Part shown: positions 17,944 through 25,584 of the stretch, piece after piece
How positions within the stretch are numbered: position 1 is the first letter of the stretch
Layout: the number at the start of each line of letters is the position of its first letter
Assembly (NCBI RefSeq): GCF_002917105.1
Contig: NZ_PQFZ01000011.1
Span: 140,916-204,915 of the forward strand
Length of the DNA stretch: 64,000 nt
DNA from: Allobosea psychrotolerans
GTDB taxonomy: Bacteria; Pseudomonadota; Alphaproteobacteria; Rhizobiales; Beijerinckiaceae
Direction of reading: 5' to 3'
Made by a program: the position numbers and the translations under genes
Notes under the pieces: model-generated
The model's database searches: none
What the model saw: the letters and a program-made list of their open reading frames with translations, nothing else
Told to the model about the DNA's origin: nothing

Positions 17944-19152
17944 CTATGGCTTCGCCACAGCCGGGCATTTGCTCTCGGATAGCGGCCAGACAGTCTCCTC
18001 CGGAGCGATCGTCCGGACGATCTCGAAATAATCCCAGGGCCCCTTCGAATCCGCCGGCTTCTTGACGCGGGCGAGATACATCTCGCGCAAGACACGGCCG
18101 TCGCCGCGGATCGTCGCGCCCTTGGTGAAGGCGTCGTTGATCGGCATGGCTTTCATCGCGGCGGCGACCTTATCGGGATCGTCGGTGCCCGCTTCCCTGA
18201 TCGCCTTGAGATAGTGCAGCACGGAACCGTAGACCCCGGCATGGAGCATCGAGGGCATCATGCCCGTGCGCTCCATGAACAGCTTCGACCAGGCGCGCGA
18301 GGCCTCGTCCCGATCCCAATAGGAGGCGGTGGTCAGATAGGTGCCCTGGGTCGCCTTCAGCCCGAGGCTGTGGACGTCCTGCAGGAAGAAGATCAAGGCC
18401 GCCAGGCTCTGCCCCTGTTCCGTCAGCCCGAATTCGCCGGCCTGCTTGATCGCGTTGATGGTGTCGTTGCCCGCATTGGCGATGCCGATCACCTTCGCGC
18501 CGGAGCTCTGGGCCCGCAGCAGGAAGGACGAGAAGTCGGCGTTGTTCAGCGGGTGACGCACGGAGCCCACGACCTTGCCGCCATTGGCCTCCACCACATC
18601 GGTCGCGTCCTTCTGGAGCTGGTGGCCGAAGGCGTAGTCGGAGGCCAGCATGAACCAGGAGCTGCCGCCGGCCTTCACCACCGCCGCGGCCGTGCCGTGC
18701 GACACCGCATAGGTGTCGTAGGTCCAGTGGAAGCCGTAAGGCGAGCATTGCTCGTTGGTCAGCGCCGTCGTGCCGGCGCCGGAATACATCACGATCTTCT
18801 TCTTTTCGCGGGCGAGCGACTGGATGGCCAGCGCCACGGCGGAATTGGGCACGTCGACGATCGCATCGACCTTGTCGATATCGAACCACTGGCGCGCGAT
18901 CGTCGTGCCGAGATCGGCCTTGTGCTGATGGTCGGCGGCGATGATCTGGATCGGCTTGCCGAGCACAGTGCCGCCGAATTCCTTCACGGCGAGCTCGGCC
19001 GCCACGACCGAGCCCTTGCCGGTGATGTCGGCGGTGACGCCGGCCATGTCGGTGAGCACGCCGATCTTGACGACATCGTCGCTGACCTGCGCCTGTGCGG
19101 TGCCCAGGCCGGTCAGCGCCAGCAGCGCTCCGGCCAGCAGAGTGGTCTTCAT
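17944..19152 (-). CDS. ABC transporter substrate-binding protein, branched-chain amino acid type
   Basis: A 402-residue periplasmic solute-binding protein with a clear signal peptide (MKTTLLAGALLALTGLGTAQ) and the type I periplasmic-binding fold of the LivK/Peripla_BP_6 family (KIGVLTDMAGVTADITGKG at the mature start). No permease or ATPase genes are adjacent, so it is an orphan that must use a transporter elsewhere or act as a sensor component. It is 57 bases downstream of the alpha/beta hydrolase on the same strand, consistent with an operon for uptake and hydrolysis of one compound. Ligand unknown. Confidence 0.88.
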   Translation of the reverse strand: MKTTLLAGALLALTGLGTAQAQVSDDVVKIGVLTDMAGVTADITGKGSVVAAELAVKEFGGTVLGKPIQIIAADHQHKADLGTTIARQWFDIDKVDAIVDVPNSAVALAIQSLAREKKKIVMYSGAGTTALTNEQCSPYGFHWTYDTYAVSHGTAAAVVKAGGSSWFMLASDYAFGHQLQKDATDVVEANGGKVVGSVRHPLNNADFSSFLLRAQSSGAKVIGIANAGNDTINAIKQAGEFGLTEQGQSLAALIFFLQDVHSLGLKATQGTYLTTASYWDRDEASRAWSKLFMERTGMMPSMLHAGVYGSVLHYLKAIREAGTDDPDKVAAAMKAMPINDAFTKGATIRGDGRVLREMYLARVKKPADSKGPWDYFEIVRTIAPEETVWPLSESKCPAVAKP

Positions 19153-19209
19153 GGTGTTTCTCCCCGTTTTTTCGGCCGCTTGCCGCGGCGTCTCGATTGA
19201 GTGCGGTTT

Positions 19210-20154
19210 TCAGAGGCCGCGGCCGCGCAGCCAGCCGATCAGCCGGTCGGCGACGACGTCGCTGTTGTCCTCGATCATCGGCATATGGCCGTTGCCGGTG
19301 ATGCCCTCATCCGGCAGCCAGACGAATTCGGCGCCGAGATAGCGGGCCGTCGCCTCGTCCATGGCGCGTGGATGGCGCGGGTCGTGCTCGCCCGTCACGA
19401 TGAGGATCGGGACGCGCGCAAGCGCGGCCGGGTCGGCGATCCGCAGGCCGCGTCCGCCGATGTTGAAGCGCTCGTTGAAGAGCCGGGCGCTCTCGGGAAC
19501 GATCGAGAGCCGATATTGCGCGAAGGCCTCGTGCGGGAAGCGCGGCGCATTGGCCCAGAAGCTGCGCATGAACGCATCATCGACCGTGACGGGGCGATCC
19601 TCCGGCAGCATCACCGGGCAGCCGAGGCTGACATCCTGGCTCAGCCGGGCGACGGCGGCGGGATCGTCCGGCAAGACCGGCAGGATATTGGCCGGAGCCC
19701 CCGGCGCGACGCCGATGAGGGCGGCAACCGCATGTGGCGCGCGCTCCGCGATCCACCAGCCCATCGGCCCGCTGGCGGAGTGGACGAGCAGGATGGCCGG
19801 GCCGACCCTGTCGAGGAGAACAAGCAGAGCCTCGGCGATGTCGCGGGTCGACAGCCGCGCTAGGTCCCTGCAAGCCGGAGAGCGCCCATGTCCCGGCCAG
19901 TCGACGACGAAGGCGTCATGGCCGGCGGCCGTGAAATGGGCCGCCCAGCCTTCGCGGCCGTCGGGCGCTGCGAGATAGCATTGCCCGGTATGGCATCCGC
20001 CATGGACCATGACGACCGGCAGGCGAGGCGGCGCCGTCATGGCCGGGAGATGGTCGACATAGATCGGATGCGCCGGCGTGCCGCTGAAGAAGGCGCGGCC
20101 ATACAGGATGGGCGGCGCGACAACGTGGGAATCGGCAGGAGCCGTGACGTTCAT
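19210..20154 (-). CDS. alpha/beta hydrolase
   Basis: A 314-residue alpha/beta-fold hydrolase without a signal peptide. The oxyanion-hole MVHGGCHTG motif is near residue 49, the nucleophile elbow is HSASG (serine near residue 126), the acid is in VTGEHDPRH and the histidine in GNGHMP near the C terminus. The nucleophile motif has His rather than Gly at the first elbow position, a variation seen in some esterase-like families. It heads an operon with the solute-binding protein and is divergent from a MarR gene, which probably controls it. Substrate unknown. Confidence 0.85.
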   Translation of the reverse strand: MNVTAPADSHVVAPPILYGRAFFSGTPAHPIYVDHLPAMTAPPRLPVVMVHGGCHTGQCYLAAPDGREGWAAHFTAAGHDAFVVDWPGHGRSPACRDLARLSTRDIAEALLVLLDRVGPAILLVHSASGPMGWWIAERAPHAVAALIGVAPGAPANILPVLPDDPAAVARLSQDVSLGCPVMLPEDRPVTVDDAFMRSFWANAPRFPHEAFAQYRLSIVPESARLFNERFNIGGRGLRIADPAALARVPILIVTGEHDPRHPRAMDEATARYLGAEFVWLPDEGITGNGHMPMIEDNSDVVADRLIGWLRGRGL

Positions 20155-20224
20155 GCGATCCTCCCCGGGAGATCGCTACGAGGCGATGTCCTCTCATTGC
20201 CGGGGATGGTAGGACTGCCGCGCC

Positions 20225-20758
20225 ATGACAGCAACAAAAAAGTCTCATATGAGACCTATTTCAGAACCCGATGATGCGGGCCACGGCGAGGATGGGCTGC
20301 GGGCCATCCTCAACGGCACCGATATCCCGACCGCATACAAGATCGGCTACATCCTGAACTTCTACCGCGAGCCGTCATTCCGCCGGATCGAGGCGGAGTT
20401 CGGGCTGACACGGCCGGAGATCGTCATCCTGCTTGCCCTGCATTTTCGCGACGGGATCACGGCGGCCGAGTTCTGCGAGTTCTCCGGCCATCTCAAGGCG
20501 GGCGTCAGCCGGGCCGTCATAGCGCTGGAGAGGAAGCAGCTCATTCGCCGCCAGGCCGACAGCGCCGACAGCCGCCGCCAGCGCCTGTTCATCACCGATG
20601 CCGGCCGTGCGCTCTATCAGCGTTATGCGCCCGCCTTGCGCACCCGCGAGGCGGCCATGCTGTCCTGCCTGTCACCGGCAGAGCGCGAGCAGTTCGACCG
20701 TCTGCTCGACAAGCTCGCGGCGCATGTGCCGCATTGGGGCTCGCTCTCGGAGCTGTAG
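20225..20758 (+). CDS. MarR-family transcriptional regulator
   Basis: A 177-residue MarR-type winged-helix protein, with FGLTRPEIVILLALHFRDG, the ITAAEFCEFSGHLKAGVSRAV recognition region and the DSRRQRLFIT wing. It is divergent from the hydrolase-SBP operon over a 70-base gap, so it probably represses both. Two starts are possible: ATG at 20225 with AGGA ten bases upstream, or ATG at 20249, which lies inside a perfect palindrome. Confidence 0.87.
   Translation: MTATKKSHMRPISEPDDAGHGEDGLRAILNGTDIPTAYKIGYILNFYREPSFRRIEAEFGLTRPEIVILLALHFRDGITAAEFCEFSGHLKAGVSRAVIALERKQLIRRQADSADSRRQRLFITDAGRALYQRYAPALRTREAAMLSCLSPAEREQFDRLLDKLAAHVPHWGSLSEL
20242..20255. promoter_or_regulatory. candidate MarR operator (GTCTCATATGAGAC)
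   Basis: A perfect 14-bp palindrome GTCTCATATGAGAC covers the second in-frame ATG of the marR gene. A related half-site TCTCAT occurs near 20193 in the divergent region. Its position at the start of the regulator gene and near the hydrolase promoter fits an autoregulatory site; this is inference. Confidence 0.5.
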
Positions 20759-20768
20759 TGGGGGAAGC

Positions 20769-20886
20769 GCGCTTGGCCGCCACAAGATCGAGTGCAAACG
20801 AGTCAAGGGCTATGCCGGGCCGGATGAATGAGCGCGCCGACGCGCTCGCCCGTGCCGGCATGGCGCCATTCAAGCCGGGTCGGTAG
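20769..20886 (+). pseudogene. decayed duplicate of the rnhA 3' end
   Basis: These 118 bases align by eye with the last 120 bases of rnhA (17800-17919) at about four-fifths identity. The translated LGRHKIECKRVKGYAG matches [16 protein letters not shown], then a two-base deletion shifts frame, and [19 protein letters not shown] with a stop follows in the next frame. No start, catalytic D10, E48 or D70 is present, so it is a fragment. It lies directly after the marR gene and marks the far edge of the SBP/hydrolase/MarR block inserted downstream of rnhA. Confidence 0.85.
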
Positions 20887-20977
20887 GGCGCACGGGCATG
20901 GCGCCGCCCCTTCCCAGCTCGGACCAGGTTGTGAGAGGATCGTCGGCCTGAACGGTTCATGTCCACGGAGTCTCGCG

Positions 20978-21268
20978 ATGCCCAAAGCCTATTGGCTCAG
21001 TTCCTATCGCTCGGTCAGCAATCCCGACGCGCTCGCGGCCTATGCCAAGCTGGCTGGCCCGGCCATTGCCGCCGGCGGTGGCAGGTTCCTGGCGCGCGGC
21101 TTGCCGGCACAGGTCTACGAGGCCGGGCTCCAGGAGCGCACCGTGCTCATCGAGTTCGACAGCGTCGCGCAGGCGCAGGCGACCCATGACAGCCCGGCCT
21201 ATCAGGAAGCCCTGGCCGCGCTCGCCGGCGGAGCGGAGCGCGATCTCCGCATCGTCGAGGGCGTATAG
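20978..21268 (+). CDS. DUF1330 domain protein
   Basis: A 96-residue protein of the DUF1330 family, a dimeric alpha/beta-barrel fold related to small monooxygenase-like proteins (PKAYWLSSYRSVSNPDALAAY at the start, ERTVLIEFDSVAQAQA in the middle). Function is unknown. The ATG at 20978 is preceded by GGAG nine bases upstream. It follows the rnhA remnant and is convergent with the luciferase-like gene; a repeat lies between them. Confidence 0.85.
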   Translation: MPKAYWLSSYRSVSNPDALAAYAKLAGPAIAAGGGRFLARGLPAQVYEAGLQERTVLIEFDSVAQAQATHDSPAYQEALAALAGGAERDLRIVEGV

Positions 21269-21295
21269 AGCACGCTGATTATCCACGGAAACAGA

Positions 21296-21390
21296 CCGTC
21301 ATTCCGGAGCGGCGAAGCCGCGCCGCTTCGGAAGCCTTCGTAGAGCGCGGGAGCCCTCCGGTGGATCGCGGGGCAAGCCCGGAATGACGG
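21296..21390. repeat. dispersed palindromic repeat, family B (copy 1)
   Basis: Perfect 12-base outer arms CCGTCATTCCGG (21296-21307) and CCGGAATGACGG (21379-21390) enclose GAAGCCGCGCCGCTTC and GGATCGCGGGGCAAGC. It fills the gap between two convergent genes and could act as a bidirectional terminator. Confidence 0.75.
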
Positions 21391-21403
21391 CGATGGCTGA
21401 GCC

Positions 21404-22426
21404 TCACCTCCAGCCCAGCCCCGGCGCGACATGCTTCAGGATCATCTCGATGACATGGGTGTTGTAGGCGACGCCGAGTTGGTTGGGCACTGTCAGCAGC
21501 AGCGTATCGGCTTCAGCGATCGCCTCGTCCTGCGCCAGCTCCTGGATCAGCTTGTCCGGCTCGGCCGCGTAGCTGCGCCCGAAGATCGCGCGGGTGCTGT
21601 CGTCGATGAATCCGACCTGATCGTCGCTTTGGTTGCCGCCGCCGAAATAGGCGCGGTCGCGGTCATCCACCAGCGCGAATATGCTGCGGCTGACCGAGAC
21701 GCGCGGCTCGCGCGCATGTCCGGCCTCCTTCCAGGCCGCGCGATAGGCGCGGATCTGCTTGGCCTGCTGGATGTGGAAGGGCTCGCCGCTCTCGTCGTTC
21801 TTGAGCGTCGAACTCTGCAGGTTCATGCCGAGCTTGGCGGCCCAGATTGCGGTGGCGTTGGAACCGGCGCCCCACCAGATGCGCTCGCGCAGCCCCTCGG
21901 AATAGGGCTCGAGCCGCAGCAAACCGGGCGGGTTGGGAAACATCGGCCGGGGGTTGGGCTTGGCGAAACCCTGTCCCCGCAGCAGGTCGAGGAAGACCTC
22001 GGCGTGCCTGCGCCCCATATCGGCGTCGCTCTGGCCCTGCGCCGGCTCATAGCCGAAATAGCGCCAGCCATCGATCACCTGCTCCGGCGAGCCACGACTG
22101 ATGCCGAGCTGCAGGCGCCCGCCGGCGATGAGATCGGCGGAACCGGCATCCTCCGCCATGTAGAGCGGGTTCTCGTAGCGCATGTCGATGACGCCGGTGC
22201 CGATCTCGATGCGGCTCGTCCTGGCGCCGACGGCGGCAAGCAGCGGGAAGGGCGAGGCGAGCTGGCGCGCGAAATGGTGCACGCGGAAATAGGCGCCGTC
22301 CGCGCCCAGCTCCTCGGCTGCAACAGCAAGATCGATCGATTGCAGCAGCGTGTCGCCCGCCGAACGCGTCTGGGATTGCGGCGAGGGCGTCCAATGCCCG
22401 AACGAGAGGAAACCGATTGTCTTCAT
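21404..22426 (-). CDS. LLM class flavin-dependent oxidoreductase
   Basis: A 340-residue bacterial-luciferase-like monooxygenase with the (beta/alpha)8 fold. Family features are the GFLSFGHWTP start, ELGADGAYFRVHHF, RIEIGTGVIDMRYENPLYMAEDAG and ISRGSPEQVIDG phosphate-binding region. Such enzymes use reduced FMN or F420; an FMN role is likelier in a proteobacterium. The ATG at 22426 gives the family N terminus, so the longer frame to 22507 was rejected. No flavin reductase is adjacent. Substrate unknown. Confidence 0.88.
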   Translation of the reverse strand: MKTIGFLSFGHWTPSPQSQTRSAGDTLLQSIDLAVAAEELGADGAYFRVHHFARQLASPFPLLAAVGARTSRIEIGTGVIDMRYENPLYMAEDAGSADLIAGGRLQLGISRGSPEQVIDGWRYFGYEPAQGQSDADMGRRHAEVFLDLLRGQGFAKPNPRPMFPNPPGLLRLEPYSEGLRERIWWGAGSNATAIWAAKLGMNLQSSTLKNDESGEPFHIQQAKQIRAYRAAWKEAGHAREPRVSVSRSIFALVDDRDRAYFGGGNQSDDQVGFIDDSTRAIFGRSYAAEPDKLIQELAQDEAIAEADTLLLTVPNQLGVAYNTHVIEMILKHVAPGLGWR

Positions 22427-22585
22427 GGCTCGACGCCTGTCGCTGCCCGCGAACGCAGCTGCGCTCCGCGGAAAGAGGGATGTCCGAGCGGCTGGCGCGG
22501 GCACCATGCCGTCCGACGGATGTGTCCCTCATATAATGGGCCGCAGCAGTGCCAGGGTTGCATGCACGCACACGCCCCCATGCGC

Positions 22586-22655
22586 CGGCGCAGTGCTGAC
22601 CGGTGCAGTCCTGGCTGGCGCGGTCTTGGCTGGCGCGGTCGCGGCAGGGACGGCG
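22586..22655. repeat. imperfect 15-base tandem repeat
   Basis: About four imperfect copies of a unit close to GCGGTCCTGGCTGGC lie in the 248-base gap between the luciferase-like gene and the GNAT gene. Translated on the plus strand they would give repeated GAVLAG units, but there is no credible gene context. I see nothing else in the gap. Confidence 0.5.
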
Positions 22656-22674
22656 ACAAGCCGTGCGGAGTTCG

Positions 22675-23124
22675 TCAGCTCAGCGCCTGCCGATAGACGA
22701 TGAAGCCGGATTTGTCCGCGACCTTGTCGTAAAGCTCCTGCGCCTGCAGGTTCGTCTCATGGGTCTGCCAGTAGACCCGGAAGGCGCCCTTGGCCTGGGC
22801 CATCTCGCGCACGGCCTCGATCAGCTTGCGCCCGACGCCACTGCCGCGCGCCTCGGTCACGGTGAAGAGGTCCTGCAGGTAGCAGATGTCCTTCGCGCTC
22901 CAGGTCGTGCGGTGCAGCACCCAGTGGACGATCCCGAGCGCTTTGCCGTCGCGCTCGGCGATGAAGCCGCCCATCGGCTCCGTGCCGCCGGTGAGGCGGG
23001 CGAAGGTCAGGTCGTACAGTTCCGGCGACAGGGCGCTCTTGTAGAAGGTCAGATAGCCTTGCCAGAGCGGCTCCCAGGCGGCGCGGTCGCTCGCAACGAG
23101 CGGGCGGATGGTGATGTCTGACAT
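22675..23124 (-). CDS. GNAT family N-acetyltransferase
   Basis: A 149-residue GNAT acetyltransferase. The acetyl-CoA pyrophosphate loop is seen in LQDLFTVTEARGSGVGRKLIEAV (about residues 85-105), preceded by the GIVHWVLHRTTWS strand and followed by WQTHETNLQAQELYDKVA, as in small polyamine- or amino-acid-type GNATs. The acceptor cannot be named. It stands alone between the luciferase-like gene and the peroxiredoxin. Confidence 0.88.
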   Translation of the reverse strand: MSDITIRPLVASDRAAWEPLWQGYLTFYKSALSPELYDLTFARLTGGTEPMGGFIAERDGKALGIVHWVLHRTTWSAKDICYLQDLFTVTEARGSGVGRKLIEAVREMAQAKGAFRVYWQTHETNLQAQELYDKVADKSGFIVYRQALS

Positions 23125-23270
23125 GGCTCGACCCCCAAGATAGGTGCGAAGGCTAGCGCGCTCCTCGGGAGCTGTCTCATGACAAGGCGAGATCGCATCG
23201 ATCAGCGCGGCATGGGCATCGAAACGGCCCGAGCCTTGTCCGGCAGGAGCCCGCCCGAATCCGCTGCATG

Positions 23271-23301
23271 AAAAAGCCCGCGACGCGGTGCGTCGCGGGC
23301 T
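23271..23301 (-). terminator. rho-independent terminator of the peroxiredoxin gene
   Basis: A perfect 11-bp stem GCCCGCGACGC (23276-23286) / GCGTCGCGGGC (23290-23300) with a three-base loop is followed, on the minus strand, by a run of five T. It is 25 bases beyond the peroxiredoxin stop. Confidence 0.88.
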
Positions 23302-23325
23302 CGCATCTGCGCGGCCAGGGGAGGC

Positions 23326-23811
23326 TCAGAGCTGCGTCAGCAGATTCTCGGCACCGGAGATCTCGGCCTTGCCCGGGCCTTCCTCGATGTTGAGCGAGGT
23401 CACGACGCCGTCCTCGACGATCATCGAATAGCGCTGCGAGCGGGTGCCGAGGCCGAAGCCGGAACCGTCGAGCGAGAGGCCGATCTCCTTGGCGAAGTCG
23501 CCATTGCCGTCGGAGAGGAACTCGATCACGCCCGCGCCGCCGGTCGCCTTCGACCAGGCGTCCATGACGAAGACGTCGTTGACGCCGGTGACCATGATCG
23601 CGTCGACGCCCTTGGCCTTGATGTCGGCGGCGTGGTTGAGATAGCCCGGCAGATGGTTCTTGTGGCAGGTCGGCGTGAAGGCGCCGGGAACGGCGAACAG
23701 CACGACCTTCTTGCCCTTGAACAGATCGTCGGTCGTCTTGGCGGCGGGGCCGTCCGCGGTCATCACCCGGAACGTCGCCTGGGGAAGCTTGTCACCTACC
23801 TTGATGGTCAT
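23326..23811 (-). CDS. peroxiredoxin, Prx5-like
   Basis: A 161-residue thiol peroxidase of the AhpC/TSA superfamily, Prx5 branch, which reduces hydrogen and organic peroxides. The peroxidatic cysteine is C49 in PGAFTPTCHKNHLPGY and the FLSDGNGDFAKEIGL and GTRSQRYSMIVEDG motifs follow. No other cysteine is present in the protein, so an external thiol such as glutathione or glutaredoxin must resolve it. A strong terminator follows. It is downstream of a DsbD-like gene on the same strand with 49 bases between. Confidence 0.92.
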   Translation of the reverse strand: MTIKVGDKLPQATFRVMTADGPAAKTTDDLFKGKKVVLFAVPGAFTPTCHKNHLPGYLNHAADIKAKGVDAIMVTGVNDVFVMDAWSKATGGAGVIEFLSDGNGDFAKEIGLSLDGSGFGLGTRSQRYSMIVEDGVVTSLNIEEGPGKAEISGAENLLTQL

Positions 23812-23860
23812 AGCGCCTGTTCTCCGTGAAGCCTGCGGCTTGCGCCGCGAGGTTCACGAA

Positions 23861-24712
23861 TTAGGGCTTGGCGGCGGGGATGTCGAGTTCCAGCCGCGTC
23901 TCGACCGCATTCGGCGAGCCGCGCACTGTGACGATGAACGGCGTCGGCCCCGAGGCGCCCTTGGGCCTGTCCTTGAGCCTGACCTTGGCGAGAACGGTTC
24001 CGTCGGCCTGCGGGAACAGCATGGCCTTGCCGAAGGACCACATGCCGGGCCCCTCGACGAAGACATCCTCGACCTTGCCGTCGGGCGGGGTGCGCAACAC
24101 GAATTTGAGGCCCTGTACCGGCGAGGTTTCATCCAGCCGCGCCTCGGCGATCGACAGCATGTCCTTGTGCTCGCCGAGCTTGGCGCGCACCGGGACACGC
24201 GCCTCGAACTGCTCCAGCCGTGGTGAGGTCACGGATGTGACACCGGGCTCCAGCCAGAGCCGGGCCTCGCCCTTTGTGGGAATGCAGATCTTGTCGCAGA
24301 CGGCATAGTCGAGCTTGAGCATCAGCATGACGGGCTTGGCCGGGTCGACCGGCTGCACCGAGACCGGGATGACGACCTCCCCGACATAGCCCAGCGAATA
24401 GCCCACGCCGTCGGGGAAGCGTTCGGGCGCCGGCCAGCGCACGTCGAGGCCGCCGACATTGTCCGAGCCGCTCCAGTCGAACACCGGCGGCACGCCGAAG
24501 TCGCCTGGGCTGCGCCAATAGGTCTTGTAGCCGGGAGCCAGCGCGATCTCGATGCCGACGCGTTGCTTGCCGGACGGCGCGGTCGCGCCCGCGATCAGGC
24601 GCAGCGACGCATTGTCGCCCTTCGACCAGGACGACATCACCGCCTCCTGCGCGAGGGCAGGGGCGCTCAGCGCCGAAGCGGCGATCGCGAGCAAGGTCAA
24701 AACGAGTTTCAC
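23861..24712 (-). CDS. DsbD-type N-terminal domain periplasmic protein
   Basis: A 283-residue exported protein with a signal peptide (LLAIAASALSAPALA) and the thiol:disulfide interchange domain seen at the N terminus of DsbD. The CxxxC-type pair is in YAVCDKICIPTKGEA. It lacks the DsbD membrane and C-terminal thioredoxin domains, so it is a free-standing form. It probably takes part in periplasmic thiol exchange or cytochrome/metal assembly. The start is a GTG at 24712. It is upstream of the peroxiredoxin and divergent from yqgE. Confidence 0.85.
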   Translation of the reverse strand: MKLVLTLLAIAASALSAPALAQEAVMSSWSKGDNASLRLIAGATAPSGKQRVGIEIALAPGYKTYWRSPGDFGVPPVFDWSGSDNVGGLDVRWPAPERFPDGVGYSLGYVGEVVIPVSVQPVDPAKPVMLMLKLDYAVCDKICIPTKGEARLWLEPGVTSVTSPRLEQFEARVPVRAKLGEHKDMLSIAEARLDETSPVQGLKFVLRTPPDGKVEDVFVEGPGMWSFGKAMLFPQADGTVLAKVRLKDRPKGASGPTPFIVTVRGSPNAVETRLELDIPAAKP

Positions 24713-24891
24713 GATGCTGACTTATGTGTTCCGGCGCGAAATAGCGAATACCGTCCACTCATTTTCGGCAACGATTGCGTGAAGTGCATGCGTGCAGTGG
24801 ATGCAGCATGATTGGGGCGCAATCGCGATCTCCGATTTTCATGCGCGCCCCCCGGTTCCCAGCGCGGGGGAAAGTGATCTAGCATGGGCTT

Positions 24892-25503
24892 ATGAAGATT
24901 GGCTCAAATCAGCGCGTCAGCGGCCGCAGCTATCTCGACGGGCAATGCTTGATCGCAATGCCCGGTATGACCGACGCGCGTTTCAGTCGCAGCGTCATCT
25001 ATGTCTGCGCCCATTCCGAGGATGGCGCGATGGGGATCATCGTCAACAAGCCGGCCGCCGACACCAAGTTCCCGGACCTCCTGGTCCAGCTCGACGTCAT
25101 TCCCTCGGACGAGCTGATCCGCCTGCCGAGCCAGGCCGAGCGCATGCAGGTGCTGCGCGGCGGGCCGGTCGAAACCAAGCGCGGCTTCGTGCTCCACACC
25201 GCTGATTTCTTCCTGGAATCGGCGACGCTGCCGATCGATGACGGCATCTGCCTGACGGCGACGCTCGACATCCTGCGCGCCATCGCCATCGGCAGCGGGC
25301 CGGAGAACGCGATCCTTGCGCTGGGCTATGCCGGCTGGGCTGCAGGCCAGCTCGAGAGCGAGATCCAGTCGAATGGCTGGCTGCATTGCGCGGCTGACCC
25401 GGAGCTGCTCTTCGACGACGGCATCGAGACGAAATATCACCGCGCTCTCGGCAAGATCGGCATCGACCCGGCCTTCCTGTCGAGCCAGGCCGGGCACGCC
25501 TGA
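24892..25503 (+). CDS. YqgE/AlgH family protein (DUF179)
   Basis: A 203-residue protein of the YqgE/AlgH family with the typical [21 protein letters not shown] start, the [12 protein letters not shown] motif, [14 protein letters not shown], and [16 protein letters not shown]. The family is widespread but its biochemical role is not settled; in some bacteria it has been linked to gene regulation. Divergent from the DsbD-like gene. Confidence 0.92.
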   Translation: MKIGSNQRVSGRSYLDGQCLIAMPGMTDARFSRSVIYVCAHSEDGAMGIIVNKPAADTKFPDLLVQLDVIPSDELIRLPSQAERMQVLRGGPVETKRGFVLHTADFFLESATLPIDDGICLTATLDILRAIAIGSGPENAILALGYAGWAAGQLESEIQSNGWLHCAADPELLFDDGIETKYHRALGKIGIDPAFLSSQAGHA

Positions 25504-25510
25504 GCCTCAC

Positions 25511-25577
25511 CGTCATTCTCGGGCCCGACCCGAGAATCTCTGGCACGAGATGCTCGGGTCGAGCCCGAGCATGACGC
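25511..25577. repeat. dispersed palindromic repeat, family B (copy 2)
   Basis: Contains two nested hairpins, ATTCTCGGG-CCCGA-CCCGAGAAT and TGCTCGGG-TCGAG-CCCGAGCA, flanked by CGTC and GACG. It separates yqgE from the convergent EAL gene and may serve as a terminator. Confidence 0.75.
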
Positions 25578-25584
25578 GCGTGCC

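Noticed and set aside
22350..22703. Repeat-containing open frame with GAVLAG units
   Set aside because: No ribosome-binding site or family; likely a by-product of a tandem DNA repeat.
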